Of a stretch of 64,000 nucleotides of DNA, positions 52,108 to 60,789 are shown one piece after another. The stretch is from CAZVVT01 sp964630595 (GTDB taxonomy: Bacteria; Chlamydiota; Chlamydiia; Chlamydiales; VFKH01), in contig CAZVVT010000001.1 in the NCBI GenBank assembly GCA_964630595.1, positions 580,760 through 644,759 of the forward strand. Direction: 5' to 3'. Every line of letters starts with the position of its first letter. Within the stretch, counting starts at the first letter, position 1. Under the pieces are notes generated by a model. That model made no database searches. It worked only from the letters and a program-made list of their open reading frames with translations, and was not told where the DNA came from. The position numbers were made by a program, and so were the translations under genes.

Positions 52108-53416
52108 TCTTCTTGGACCACAAAGGAACCAGGAAGATCGCTGCGATGATCGCAGAGACGATGAGCACCATAAAATACTGGCTCCAGCCATAGCCTTGGA
52201 TGACATAGCTGAGCGGATAGCCCGCGGCAGCGGCCCCTAAATAGGCAAAGCAGCCGACAAAGCCTGTAGAAGTAGCGCCCGCCTTCTTATGCGAGAGTTC
52301 GGCTGCATGCACACCGATGAGCATCTGCGGTCCAAAGATGGAGAAGCCGATGGCCCCCAGCAAGAAGGAATCCACCCAAATGTTGCTCGGCACGTACATA
52401 AAGAGGGCGATAAAGGCCAGCGCCAGCAGCGTGAAAATCAGATTGATCGGCCCGCGCTTTCCCGCACAAATTTTATCGGAAGACCAGCCGGCCAAAAAGC
52501 TTCCTATAGCTCCGCCTACTTCAAACCATGCGGTGGTTTGCGCTGCACCAAAGTAGGAATAGGCCTTTTCTTTGACTAAGTAGACAGCCGTCCAGTCATT
52601 GACTGCTTGGCGAATCACGTAGACGAAGAAATAGGAGATGGCCAGCAGCCAGATGTAGGGATTTTTGAGCACATACTCGACAACGAGCTTCTTTAGGGGG
52701 AGCTCTTTTTCTTCATCGACATGTTTTTTGTCGGGCCAGTCATTACGCCATTTTTCAATGGGGGGAAGTCCCAGTGACTGCGGCGTGTCACGCAAGCGGT
52801 TGATGAGCACAAGACCGGAGGCGATACAAAAAATGCCGGGCAGATAAAAGCCCCAGCGCCAGCCCCACTCTTGCGCCGCCCACGCTGCAATGAGAGCGAT
52901 GAGATAGCCCCCCACATTGTGGCTGGTATTCCATCCTCCCCACCAGGTGCCGCGCTCCTTCTGCGAATACCAATGGGTTAAAAGACGCGCGCACGGCGGC
53001 CAGCCCCATCCCTGAAACCATCCATTGATGCCCCAAAAAAGCGCAAAAAAGAAGATCGAGGAGGAAAAACCAAAGCAGATATTCATGAGCCCGGTAATGA
53101 TCAGACCAATACCCATAAAATATTTGGGGTTGGAGCGATCCGAAAGCATTCCGGAAGTAAACTTCGAGACTCCGTAGGTGACCGCCATAATGGTCCCCAA
53201 AATCCCAAAATAGGTCTCATCAAACCCCAGCTCTGCCATCATGGCGGGCATGACAAAGGGCAGGCTCTTGCGGGTGAAATAGTAGAAGGCATACCCGAAA
53301 TACATCGAGTAGAAGATCCGCCAACGCCAGTAGCGATACTCGGCTTTGACTTCAGCGGGATCGGTGATTTCCGGAAGGTGACGCGCCGGATGAAAAACTT
53401 TGTTGAAGAAGCTCAA
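52085..53416 (-). CDS. uhpC: Hexose-phosphate transporter, UhpC-like
   Basis: Organophosphate:phosphate antiporter of the major facilitator family, 443 residues with twelve helices. YFGYAFYYFTRKSLPFVMPAMM and SDRSNPKYFMGIGLIITGLMNICFGFSS are typical; GINGWFQGWGWPPCARLLTHWYSQKERGTWWGGWNTSHNVGG is the substrate-region signature. In Chlamydia the UhpC protein brings host glucose 6-phosphate into the cell. The 3' end overlaps the LplT-like gene by 23 nt on the other strand. Confidence 0.92.
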   Translation of the reverse strand: MSFFNKVFHPARHLPEITDPAEVKAEYRYWRWRIFYSMYFGYAFYYFTRKSLPFVMPAMMAELGFDETYFGILGTIMAVTYGVSKFTSGMLSDRSNPKYFMGIGLIITGLMNICFGFSSSIFFFALFWGINGWFQGWGWPPCARLLTHWYSQKERGTWWGGWNTSHNVGGYLIALIAAWAAQEWGWRWGFYLPGIFCIASGLVLINRLRDTPQSLGLPPIEKWRNDWPDKKHVDEEKELPLKKLVVEYVLKNPYIWLLAISYFFVYVIRQAVNDWTAVYLVKEKAYSYFGAAQTTAWFEVGGAIGSFLAGWSSDKICAGKRGPINLIFTLLALAFIALFMYVPSNIWVDSFLLGAIGFSIFGPQMLIGVHAAELSHKKAGATSTGFVGCFAYLGAAAAGYPLSYVIQGYGWSQYFMVLIVSAIIAAIFLVPLWSKKINPKLVH

Positions 53417-53428
53417 GCGGAAAATACT

Positions 53429-53460
53429 AGTGGACTTGACTCTCCCAAGTCAAGTCCACT
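53429..53460 (-). terminator. Rho-independent terminator behind the porin-like gene
   Basis: A perfect 12-bp stem, AGTGGACTTGAC / GTCAAGTCCACT, with an 8-nt loop. On the minus strand it follows the porin-like gene stop by 6 nt and is followed by AGTATTTT. It would stop transcription before uhpC. Half of the stem (TCAAGTCCACTCT) also occurs at about 44-56 near the left edge, without a partner arm. Confidence 0.6.
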
Positions 53461-53466
53461 CTCCGA

Positions 53467-54942
53467 TTAGAAACCGTAGACGAACTGCACTTCAATGGCT
53501 CGGTAGGTGTTACCGAAGCCCACCGTACGCACCTTTTGCGCAGAAGCTTCCGCTTTAATCTTGAGCGTAAGCTGCGGCGTGAAGTTGTAGTAATAACGAG
53601 CTACTACACCGCGGTAGTTGGTATTGCCCTCATTCACATTGGCGGGCAGGGTCAGTACTGCAGCGTTGGGTGTAAAGTTGGCCGGATCGGTTGGGTCTGC
53701 GATCGCGGGCAAATCTCCACGTGATGTGGAGTTTCCGCGGCCAATACCAGATAGATCGAACTGAGGAACTGCTTGCAGCCCCACCTCTTGGTAGCAGATA
53801 TCAAACATAATATCGTGCGCCTTGTTCTGCAGTTTTCCGAGTTGGATCGCTGCATACCAAGCTGTATTGCGCTTTTGGTTGCCGGAGGGAATCACTCTTT
53901 CTGCGGCCGTGTTGATCAGGCCAGCTGCGTACGCTTTGACAGGCATGCCCAGCCATCTGCGCGGAAAGTCGTATCCGATCAGCACTTGCGAAGTCACATA
54001 GCGAAACTCCGGAGCATTGAAAATCCCGTAGCGATCCACGCTATCGTTTTGCCACCAAGCAAGAGCGTATTTTGCATACGCGCCGGTGTTCAAACACTCC
54101 TCAATCTGCGCCTCACCAATCCAGGCAAAGTGCGATGTTCTTGCATCGACCAAGTTAGGACCACCGTGGATCAAAAACTTCGCCAAGTTTCTCATCTTGC
54201 GTTCATAGGTGAACAAAATACCATCCATGCGCGAGTCAAACTCAATGCGCGAATCGAAGATATCGCCCAGCGCTTTGCGTCCCGCTTCGAGATAGAAGTC
54301 GTTTTGTCTATCCATGTAGAGGTCGTAGCCCAGCCACGCTTTGTTCAGGCTGACTCGGTTCGTGGTTCCGCTAATTACGCCTGCATCGTTCTTAAAATCG
54401 ATCTTGATCTCTGCCCAGTCGCACTTCGACTCATAGTCCAGCCAAAGTGTGGCAGCAATGGTGTAGGCGTTAGCGGGAGCCACCATGGGCGCCCCTTCCG
54501 TCGTTGCTGTAGCCGCGCCCGGTACCGTCACAGGAACGACAGCGTTCACACCGCGCGTCATGTGACCATTGGTGCGCTTGTACTGGTTGTTCCACTTCGC
54601 GACTACCTCGCCGGTGATGGCTACTTCAGAGGGAGCTTCCGACATTTCGGAAAGAACTCGGTTTTCCTGCTGGAGCAAAAGAGGGTCGGGAACGTTTCTA
54701 TCCGTGTCACTCTCCACGCGGAAATCATCGGCATAGCGAGGCGCCTGAGAAGGGGGGATATAAAACATCGCGTCGGGATGTTGGTGTGTTCGCCCGCCTT
54801 GATTCAGCTCATCACGTGCGCGCTGCTCTTGCTGATCTACCAAAGGGCGATTGGTGTTGCGGTTATCGGTGTCGATTTCTGCTTGAGCAAACAGAGTGAG
54901 AGGTGCGAGAAAAAGGATGAGTAAACGTTGCATAGCAGTCAT
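53467..54942 (-). CDS. Putative porin-like outer-membrane protein
   Basis: A 491-residue exported protein from ATG 54942, with signal peptide MTAMQRLLILFLAPLTLFAQA cut near AQA. The mature N-terminus (about 100 residues) is hydrophilic, rich in Asp, Arg and Gln. Then come alternating beta strands (IAATLWLDYESKCDWAEIKIDF, YAKYALAWWQN, WYAAIQLGKLQNKAHDIMFDICYQ) and a C-terminal strand ending in Phe (AIEVQFVYGF), the usual barrel-assembly signal. The substrate is unknown. It ends just before a strong terminator. Confidence 0.65.
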   Translation of the reverse strand: MTAMQRLLILFLAPLTLFAQAEIDTDNRNTNRPLVDQQEQRARDELNQGGRTHQHPDAMFYIPPSQAPRYADDFRVESDTDRNVPDPLLLQQENRVLSEMSEAPSEVAITGEVVAKWNNQYKRTNGHMTRGVNAVVPVTVPGAATATTEGAPMVAPANAYTIAATLWLDYESKCDWAEIKIDFKNDAGVISGTTNRVSLNKAWLGYDLYMDRQNDFYLEAGRKALGDIFDSRIEFDSRMDGILFTYERKMRNLAKFLIHGGPNLVDARTSHFAWIGEAQIEECLNTGAYAKYALAWWQNDSVDRYGIFNAPEFRYVTSQVLIGYDFPRRWLGMPVKAYAAGLINTAAERVIPSGNQKRNTAWYAAIQLGKLQNKAHDIMFDICYQEVGLQAVPQFDLSGIGRGNSTSRGDLPAIADPTDPANFTPNAAVLTLPANVNEGNTNYRGVVARYYYNFTPQLTLKIKAEASAQKVRTVGFGNTYRAIEVQFVYGF

Positions 54943-54977
54943 AAACGCCAACCACTATAGCAACGGTCGAAAAAAAT

Positions 54978-57137
54978 TTACAAGGGATAAAGGCCCCAAG
55001 GACGCGCATCAGCCCCGAACGTGCCGTTCCATTCTCGAAAAGGGGTGACGATTGTTCCCGAGTAGTCGGAGAGAAAAAGGCCCAGCCGCTCATTCACCAA
55101 ATCCATTTGGAAGGCAAAGTAGGGACGGTCCCAATTCGTATCGGCAATTACGATGGCGCGAGGAGCAGCCAGCCCCTCTTCCTCGAGAAAACGGCTCACT
55201 GCAAGATAGCTGTCGGGCAACTGCGTGGGCTGACTGCAGAGCCACTGGCGCAGCGTCTCCGCAGAGAAAACCGTCGGCAGAGCGCTCTGTGGCGGCAGGG
55301 GAAAACCCAGGGCGGAGGAGCATTTTTCCGCCGCCGCCAAGAACTCCCCTTCACTCAAGAAGGGAAGGTGCGCGTAGATCTGCGCCTCAAACGAGGGGAT
55401 GCGCACAGCTTGAGCCAGGTCGTAAGGGCTGGCAAAAGAGGGCAAATCCTTCATGATTTTTTCTTTCAGCTTCTCCGGCGCCTGCCAAAATGAAAAAAGA
55501 TCTTGTATGTCGCGGCTACTCAAACGGCAGTTGGTAAAAAAATTCCTACGCGGCTCGGTAATGTTGTCTCTCACCCATGTCGGCGTATACAAGTTGTTAT
55601 CCCACGACGCACGAAAATCGGGGGCACCGGGCAGAAGAAGAAAGGCGTGCGTGGGGGAGGTTGCCAGCAACGTTTTTCGAGGGTATTTGATGAAGGGGGT
55701 AGTCAGTGATGCCGGTGCATCTTTGAGCAGCTCGAGATAAAAGATGAAGAGCTCTTCGGGACGTGGAATCTTTTTTTCAACGGCTTGTGGAGGCTCCTCC
55801 AGTGAAAGCAGATTGGCGAGCAGCGTGCTCAAGTTGCCCCCTGAGGTGTACTCCCAAGGCTTACAGTGCTCTGTCTGCCCCCGTATTTTTTGCACACGCG
55901 CTGTTGCCGCCTCCACAAACCCCTTTGAGCGCACAGAGCGAATCAACTCCGTGACCAAATCAGCGATCTCTCTTTCCAGCGCAGGGTAGGCCTCGATCAA
56001 CCTCTGCTCCGTCATCTGAAAAAATTGTGTCAACGCCGCAGTGTATTCATCTTCATTGTGAATCAAGGTCCATGTACTGGGGTTTTGTCTTCCATGTTTG
56101 TAGAGCAAACGAAATCCGGCAGGACTATCCTCCCAGTGCTCTTGAGCTTGCGCATCAATGACAGCGTCATACACCTCTTGGAAAAACTCCGGAAAAATCT
56201 CGACATACCACGAAACCACCTTCGGATAGAGCTCTGCGCAAGCGCTTGCCTTTTCATGCGCATCATCGCGCCTGTCCAGCCAACTCTCCATCTCCGCCAA
56301 ACGTCCGCGATAATCTGCTCGATCCCATTCCGACCCCGATCGATTCAGCCGCGACTCCAGCGCCTTCACTTCCAGAAAAAGCCGCTCATACTGCTCTTGG
56401 TATTGTGCGACTTGGTCATTTAACCTGTTCAGCGTCTCTTGCAAAAAGCTGCGCGCAGCATAGCCTAGGCTATCTTCTTCTTCAGCACCAAACCCCAAAC
56501 TATGAAAGAGATTCCATCCCACAAAATCGGCTTTTGCTTCGGAAAAAGAGGCCATGGTGTATTCCCACGACCGCAGGAGGGCATTTTCTTTCTGCGCATC
56601 AAAGTCGCGACCCCAATTGGGGCTGATCGGCACGGAAATCTCTTTACCGCGAATCACCCTCTTCATCTGCCCCGTGGCCAACATCGTTTGCGCATCGGTT
56701 AAAAAGAGTTCGCGCCTCTGTTGCAGTATCCAGAGCGCGGGCGCCGTCGCAAAACAGGAACCCACCTTTTGCCGCAAATAGGTCAACAAGCTGATGAGGG
56801 CCGCTTTTTTTGCATCCAGATCGGTGACAGCACGTCCTGGGGGCAGTGCCAGTGTTTGACGAATCAGTTCATCGCCGAAGAGAAAGTTCACCGGTTTGTA
56901 AAAACGTTCGATCTGCTCATGCAAATGAGGACGATCGAGCACAGCGTCCAGCGCATCCAGAACGTGTTGCTGAGCAGGCAGATCAAAGCGGTGGTGCACC
57001 GGCGTTTTTTTCAGTCTGTCTCGAAGGGCGAAAAGTTTGCCGCGGTCCAGCCCCTCTTCACTCAACACTTCCTGTGCAATTTGGCGGGCTAGTGCGAGGT
57101 TTCTTTCAAGAAGGGAACTGTGTTGGAGGCTTGACAT
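54978..57137 (-). CDS. Candidate papain-like cysteine peptidase
   Basis: A 719-residue soluble protein I do not recognise. Three separated segments fit a papain-type active site. RQKVGSCFATAPALW gives Q123 (oxyanion) and C128; SPTHAFLLLPG gives H497, placed as in xHAvxxvGY; and VIADTNWDRPYFAF gives N668, in place of NSWG. A coiled-coil-like insert (about 230-290) and a long helical region separate Cys and His. There is no signal peptide. The gene overlaps the peroxidase gene upstream by 32 nt. If active it could be a cytosolic or type III secreted protease; the fold assignment rests on these motifs only. Confidence 0.45.
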   Translation of the reverse strand: MSSLQHSSLLERNLALARQIAQEVLSEEGLDRGKLFALRDRLKKTPVHHRFDLPAQQHVLDALDAVLDRPHLHEQIERFYKPVNFLFGDELIRQTLALPPGRAVTDLDAKKAALISLLTYLRQKVGSCFATAPALWILQQRRELFLTDAQTMLATGQMKRVIRGKEISVPISPNWGRDFDAQKENALLRSWEYTMASFSEAKADFVGWNLFHSLGFGAEEEDSLGYAARSFLQETLNRLNDQVAQYQEQYERLFLEVKALESRLNRSGSEWDRADYRGRLAEMESWLDRRDDAHEKASACAELYPKVVSWYVEIFPEFFQEVYDAVIDAQAQEHWEDSPAGFRLLYKHGRQNPSTWTLIHNEDEYTAALTQFFQMTEQRLIEAYPALEREIADLVTELIRSVRSKGFVEAATARVQKIRGQTEHCKPWEYTSGGNLSTLLANLLSLEEPPQAVEKKIPRPEELFIFYLELLKDAPASLTTPFIKYPRKTLLATSPTHAFLLLPGAPDFRASWDNNLYTPTWVRDNITEPRRNFFTNCRLSSRDIQDLFSFWQAPEKLKEKIMKDLPSFASPYDLAQAVRIPSFEAQIYAHLPFLSEGEFLAAAEKCSSALGFPLPPQSALPTVFSAETLRQWLCSQPTQLPDSYLAVSRFLEEEGLAAPRAIVIADTNWDRPYFAFQMDLVNERLGLFLSDYSGTIVTPFREWNGTFGADARPWGLYPL

Positions 57138-58107
57138 CCTGCCATCCTTCTCCGGAAAGGGAATAGAGGAAATCCACCAGCTCTTCCTGCTCTTCTGCGG
57201 TCAACCCAAGCGGCTTTAAGCGCTTATCCAACCAGGGATTTTTATATCCGCCAATGTTGTAGTAGTAGACCACCAGCTCAAGATTGGGGAACCCACCATT
57301 GTGCATGTAGGGACCGGTGCGAGAAATTTCGCGCAAACCAGGCACCTTGAACGCCCCCTTATCCTCTTCACGCCCCGTGATGAGGTAGCGTCCCAGGTCG
57401 GGTTGATCCGTCTTCATGCCCACACCGATGTTCGAAAAACTATTGTCGGTAAAGTTGGGCAGGCTGTGACAAAAGTTGCAGCGCGCCTTCCCGAAAAAGA
57501 GCTCCATCCCCTGTACCTGCTCAGGACTTAATGCATACTTATCTCCGGCCATGTACCGGTCAAAAGGAGAGTCTCCCGAGAGAATCGTGCGCTCGAAAGT
57601 AGCGATCGCCATCACCACCTCTCGTATCGTAAACTCTTCTGTTCCAAAGACTTGTTTAAAAAGCTCGCGATACCCGGCAATCTGTCTCAACTTCTCTACG
57701 CACACATCGTGAGCCTTTTTCGGATCGTGCGTATCCGCCATTTCCTTTGGATTGGCAATAGGGCCGAGCGCCTGATCTTCCAGCGTCGCCGCCCGTCCAT
57801 CCCAAAACTGTTCGTCTCCGTAAGCGGAATTGATCACCGTAGGAGCGTGCCGCGTGCCCTCTTGGCCATCAATGCCCTGCGCCACCACTCTCGAGTCAGT
57901 GAAGGCCTTAGACGGATCGTGGCATGTAGCGCACGCCACGGTTCCATCAGCCGAGAGACGTTTATCAAAATAGAGAAGGCGGCCGAGCTCCACCTTTTCG
58001 GGAGTATAGGGATTGTCCGCCGGCCACTGTACAGGGGGCAACCCTTCAGGAACAGGAGGCGCGGCAAAAAGTGAAACCAAGAGCAGTAGCAACATTTGCC
58101 CTACCAT
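57106..58107 (-). CDS. Di-heme cytochrome c peroxidase (CcpA/MauG family)
   Basis: Periplasmic enzyme reducing H2O2 with electrons from a cytochrome. Two CxxCH heme sites are visible, C59-A-T-C62-H63 and C210-N-F-C213-H214. DKRLSADGTVACATCHDPSKAFTD, RHAPTVINSAYGDEQFWDGRAATLEDQALGPI and FKVPGLREISRTGPYMHNGG are family blocks. The signal peptide is MLLLLLVSLFAAPP; the ATG at 58107 or the one at 58095 (better ribosome site, TAGGG) may be used. It has 333 residues. Holoenzyme needs cytochrome c maturation genes, none of which lie here. It is divergent from thrS. Confidence 0.9.
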   Translation of the reverse strand: MVGQMLLLLLVSLFAAPPVPEGLPPVQWPADNPYTPEKVELGRLLYFDKRLSADGTVACATCHDPSKAFTDSRVVAQGIDGQEGTRHAPTVINSAYGDEQFWDGRAATLEDQALGPIANPKEMADTHDPKKAHDVCVEKLRQIAGYRELFKQVFGTEEFTIREVVMAIATFERTILSGDSPFDRYMAGDKYALSPEQVQGMELFFGKARCNFCHSLPNFTDNSFSNIGVGMKTDQPDLGRYLITGREEDKGAFKVPGLREISRTGPYMHNGGFPNLELVVYYYNIGGYKNPWLDKRLKPLGLTAEEQEELVDFLYSLSGEGWQDVKPPTQFPS

Positions 58108-58109
58108 AC

Positions 58110-58115
58110 TATAAT
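58110..58115 (+). promoter_or_regulatory. Consensus -10 box of thrS
   Basis: TATAAT lies 9 nt before the thrS ATG (58125), so the transcript leader would be only about 3 nt. The -35 is weak (TAGCAA at 17-nt spacing). No T-box or leader hairpin fits in this space. Confidence 0.45.
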
Positions 58116-58124
58116 TTCCGAGTT

Positions 58125-60023
58125 ATGCAAATCTCCGTTCACAATAAGAAGGTAGAACTCGAAGCGGGCAGCACAGGTTTAGACCTGGCCAAGAAGCTGA
58201 ATTTGACCGCTCCTGACCAGTCGCTGGGCGCTGTTGTCAATGGGGTCACGGTCGATCTTTCTCGCCCCTTGCATGACGGGGATGTGGTGGAAATTCTCTC
58301 CTTTGCCGACCCGCGCGGCAAGGAGATGTTCTGGCACACCAGTGCTCACGTGCTGGCCCAAGCCATCCTGCGCCTCTATCCAAACGCCAAACCCACCATT
58401 GGTCCTCCGATCGACCACGGTTTTTACTACGACATTGCCGACTTAGAGATCAGCGACGAGGATTTCCCGAAAATCGAAGCGGAGATGGAGAAGATCGTAG
58501 GGGAAAACCACACGACCCATCGCGAAGTCTTCACAAGCAAAAAAGAGGCTCTCGACTCCTTCCGGGACAACAAATACAAGCAGGAGTTGATCCAAGGTTT
58601 TGAGGGCGAGCTGACCGGCTATCGCCAGGGAGAGTTCTTCGACCTCTGCCGCGGTCCACACATTCCTAATTTGGGGAAAATCAAGGCGCTCAAAATCCTC
58701 AAGACCTCCGGTGCCTACTGGCGCGCTGATGCCAACAACCAGATGCTCACCCGCATTTACGGCATCACCTTCCCCGACCGCAAGCAGCTCAAAGAGTACC
58801 TCGTTCAGCTCGAAGAGGCGAAAAAACGCGACCACAAAATTATCGGACCTAAACTGGGCCTTTTCTCTCTGAAAGAAGAGGGTCCCGGTCTTCCCTTCAT
58901 CCATCCCAAAGGGATGATCATTTGGAACGAGCTGCTCAACTACTGGAGAGCGGAGCACACCCGGGCGAACTATCTCGAGATCAAAACGCCGATGATGCTC
59001 ACGCGCGAACTGTGGGAGCGTTCGGGCCACTGGCACAACTACAAGCAGAACATGTACACCCTCTCCATCGAGGACCGCGACTTTGCGATTAAGCCGATGA
59101 ACTGTCCCGGCTGCATGCTCTTCTACAAATCGGAGACGCACAGCTTCCGCGAACTGCCCTACCGCATTGCTGAAGTGGGTCATGTACACCGCTATGAGGC
59201 CTCAGGGGCTCTCTCAGGGCTGATGCGTGTGCGCGGCTTCCACCAAGACGACTCGCATATCTTCTTGATGCGCGAGCAGATTGGCGCGGAGATCACGCGT
59301 ATTTTGGAGTTGGTTGACCGGATCTACTCGACCTTTGGTCTCTCCTACCACTTAGAGCTCTCCACACGCCCAGAAAAGGATACGATCGGTTCTGACGAGG
59401 ATTGGGAGGTAGCAACCTCCTCGCTCAAACAGGTTTTGGAGAGTCTCGACCGTCCTTTCCGCATCAATGAGGGGGATGGCGCTTTTTATGGTCCTAAGAT
59501 CGACATCCACATCAAGGATGCCATCGGTCGTACATGGCAATGCGGCACGATTCAGCTCGACTTTGCCCTCGCCGCTCGCTTCGACCTCGAATATGTCGCC
59601 ACTGACGGCTCTCGCCCCAACCCCGTGATCATTCACCGGGTGATTTTTGGTTCGATTGAGCGTTTCTTAGGCATTTTGATCGAACACTTTGCGGGTCGCT
59701 TCCCGCTTTGGTTCAGCCCCGAGCAGATCCGCATTTTGAGTGTGGCCGACCGTCACAAAGAGGCCGCCCACAAACTCAAAGAGCGCCTCTCTCAGTTCCG
59801 CGTCAAAGTGGACGACAGCGATGAGTCGATGGGCAAAAAGGTCCGTGAAGCGCAGTTGGCCCAGGTTAACTATATCCTAACGGTGGGCGACCAAGAGGAG
59901 AGCTCAGGACAGCTGGCCGTCCGCACACGCAACAATCAAGTGTTGGGAGCCATGGAGTGCGATCGATTCATCGCCGGTTTGCAGCAAGAGATTGCTTCTA
60001 AATCGCTTCAGTCGTACTTTTAA
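58125..60023 (+). CDS. thrS: Threonyl-tRNA synthetase
   Basis: Class II synthetase of 632 residues from ATG 58125. The N-terminal TGS domain (HNKKVELEAGSTGLDLAKKL) and the editing domain (FWHTSAHVLAQAILRLYP and FFDLCRGPHIPN) precede the catalytic core. Motif 2 is VHRYEASGALSGLMRVRGFHQDD, motif 3 includes GSIERFLGILIEHFAGRFPLW, and the anticodon-binding domain closes the protein. The upstream in-frame extension would lie inside the divergent peroxidase gene. It is followed by the parA-like gene after 10 nt, as in Chlamydia. Confidence 0.97.
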   Translation: MQISVHNKKVELEAGSTGLDLAKKLNLTAPDQSLGAVVNGVTVDLSRPLHDGDVVEILSFADPRGKEMFWHTSAHVLAQAILRLYPNAKPTIGPPIDHGFYYDIADLEISDEDFPKIEAEMEKIVGENHTTHREVFTSKKEALDSFRDNKYKQELIQGFEGELTGYRQGEFFDLCRGPHIPNLGKIKALKILKTSGAYWRADANNQMLTRIYGITFPDRKQLKEYLVQLEEAKKRDHKIIGPKLGLFSLKEEGPGLPFIHPKGMIIWNELLNYWRAEHTRANYLEIKTPMMLTRELWERSGHWHNYKQNMYTLSIEDRDFAIKPMNCPGCMLFYKSETHSFRELPYRIAEVGHVHRYEASGALSGLMRVRGFHQDDSHIFLMREQIGAEITRILELVDRIYSTFGLSYHLELSTRPEKDTIGSDEDWEVATSSLKQVLESLDRPFRINEGDGAFYGPKIDIHIKDAIGRTWQCGTIQLDFALAARFDLEYVATDGSRPNPVIIHRVIFGSIERFLGILIEHFAGRFPLWFSPEQIRILSVADRHKEAAHKLKERLSQFRVKVDDSDESMGKKVREAQLAQVNYILTVGDQEESSGQLAVRTRNNQVLGAMECDRFIAGLQQEIASKSLQSYF

Positions 60024-60033
60024 AGCTGGATTT

Positions 60034-60789
60034 ATGCGCACACTTGCAGTTTGTAGTTTTAAAGGCGGCACCGCCAAAACGTCCACCGCTCTTCACGTCG
60101 GCACCGCTTTGGCAAAGTTTCACAACGCAAAAGTTTTGCTCATCGATTTCGATGCGCAAGCCAACCTCACTGCAGGGCTCGGTTTTGACCCCGATCAACA
60201 CGACAGCTTGGCGGCTGTTTTACAGGGTGAAAAAACCATCGATGAGGTCATCCAAAAAGATGCTCCGTGTGGCGTTCACATGATCCCAGCCGATACTTGG
60301 CTGGAGCGTGTGGAGGTGTCGGGGCCCCTTGCTTCGGATCGCTACTCTCACGAACGTCTCAAAAAACTTCTTGATGGCCTTGACTACGATTACGTCATCA
60401 TCGATACCCCTCCATCGCTCTGCTGGCTAACGGAATCAGCGCTGATTGCCGCAACCGATGCTCTGATCTGTTCAACAGCGGAGTTTTACAGCGTGAAGGG
60501 AATGGAGCGTCTGGCGGAGTTTATCCAAGCCGTTGACCAGCGCCACTCTACCAACGTTCTTGGGGTGACGCTTTCGTTTTGGAATGCGCGCGGCAAAAAC
60601 AACCCTGCGTTCCTCGAAGTCATTGAGTCCACCTTCCCCGGCAAGCTACTCAAAACAAGAGTGCGCCGCGACATTGCCGTCTCCGAAGCGGCCATCTTCG
60701 GCAAACCCTTGTTCGAAACCTGTCCCACAACACGTGCCAGCGAAGATTACAAACGGCTAACGAAAGAATTGATGGAGCGCATGCAATGA
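60034..60789 (+). CDS. parA: ParA/MinD-family ATPase, pGP5-D-like
   Basis: Deviant Walker-A ATPase of 251 residues. CSFKGGTAKTSTALHVGTALAKF holds the P-loop with the signature lysine (KGGTAKT). LLIDFDAQANLTAGLG and YDYVIIDTPPSLCWLTESALIAA follow. In Chlamydia the chromosomal minD-like gene behind thrS (CT582) is a relative of plasmid pGP5-D. The next gene is the pGP6-like one, overlapping by 4 nt (ATGA), so both are translated together. The likely role is chromosome partitioning or plasmid-related control. Confidence 0.85.
   Translation: MRTLAVCSFKGGTAKTSTALHVGTALAKFHNAKVLLIDFDAQANLTAGLGFDPDQHDSLAAVLQGEKTIDEVIQKDAPCGVHMIPADTWLERVEVSGPLASDRYSHERLKKLLDGLDYDYVIIDTPPSLCWLTESALIAATDALICSTAEFYSVKGMERLAEFIQAVDQRHSTNVLGVTLSFWNARGKNNPAFLEVIESTFPGKLLKTRVRRDIAVSEAAIFGKPLFETCPTTRASEDYKRLTKELMERMQ

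Noticed and set aside
53429..53460. Perfect inverted repeat considered as an IS end or operator
   Set aside because: It lies right after a stop codon with T-rich sequence beyond it on the minus strand and has no target duplication, so a terminator is simpler.
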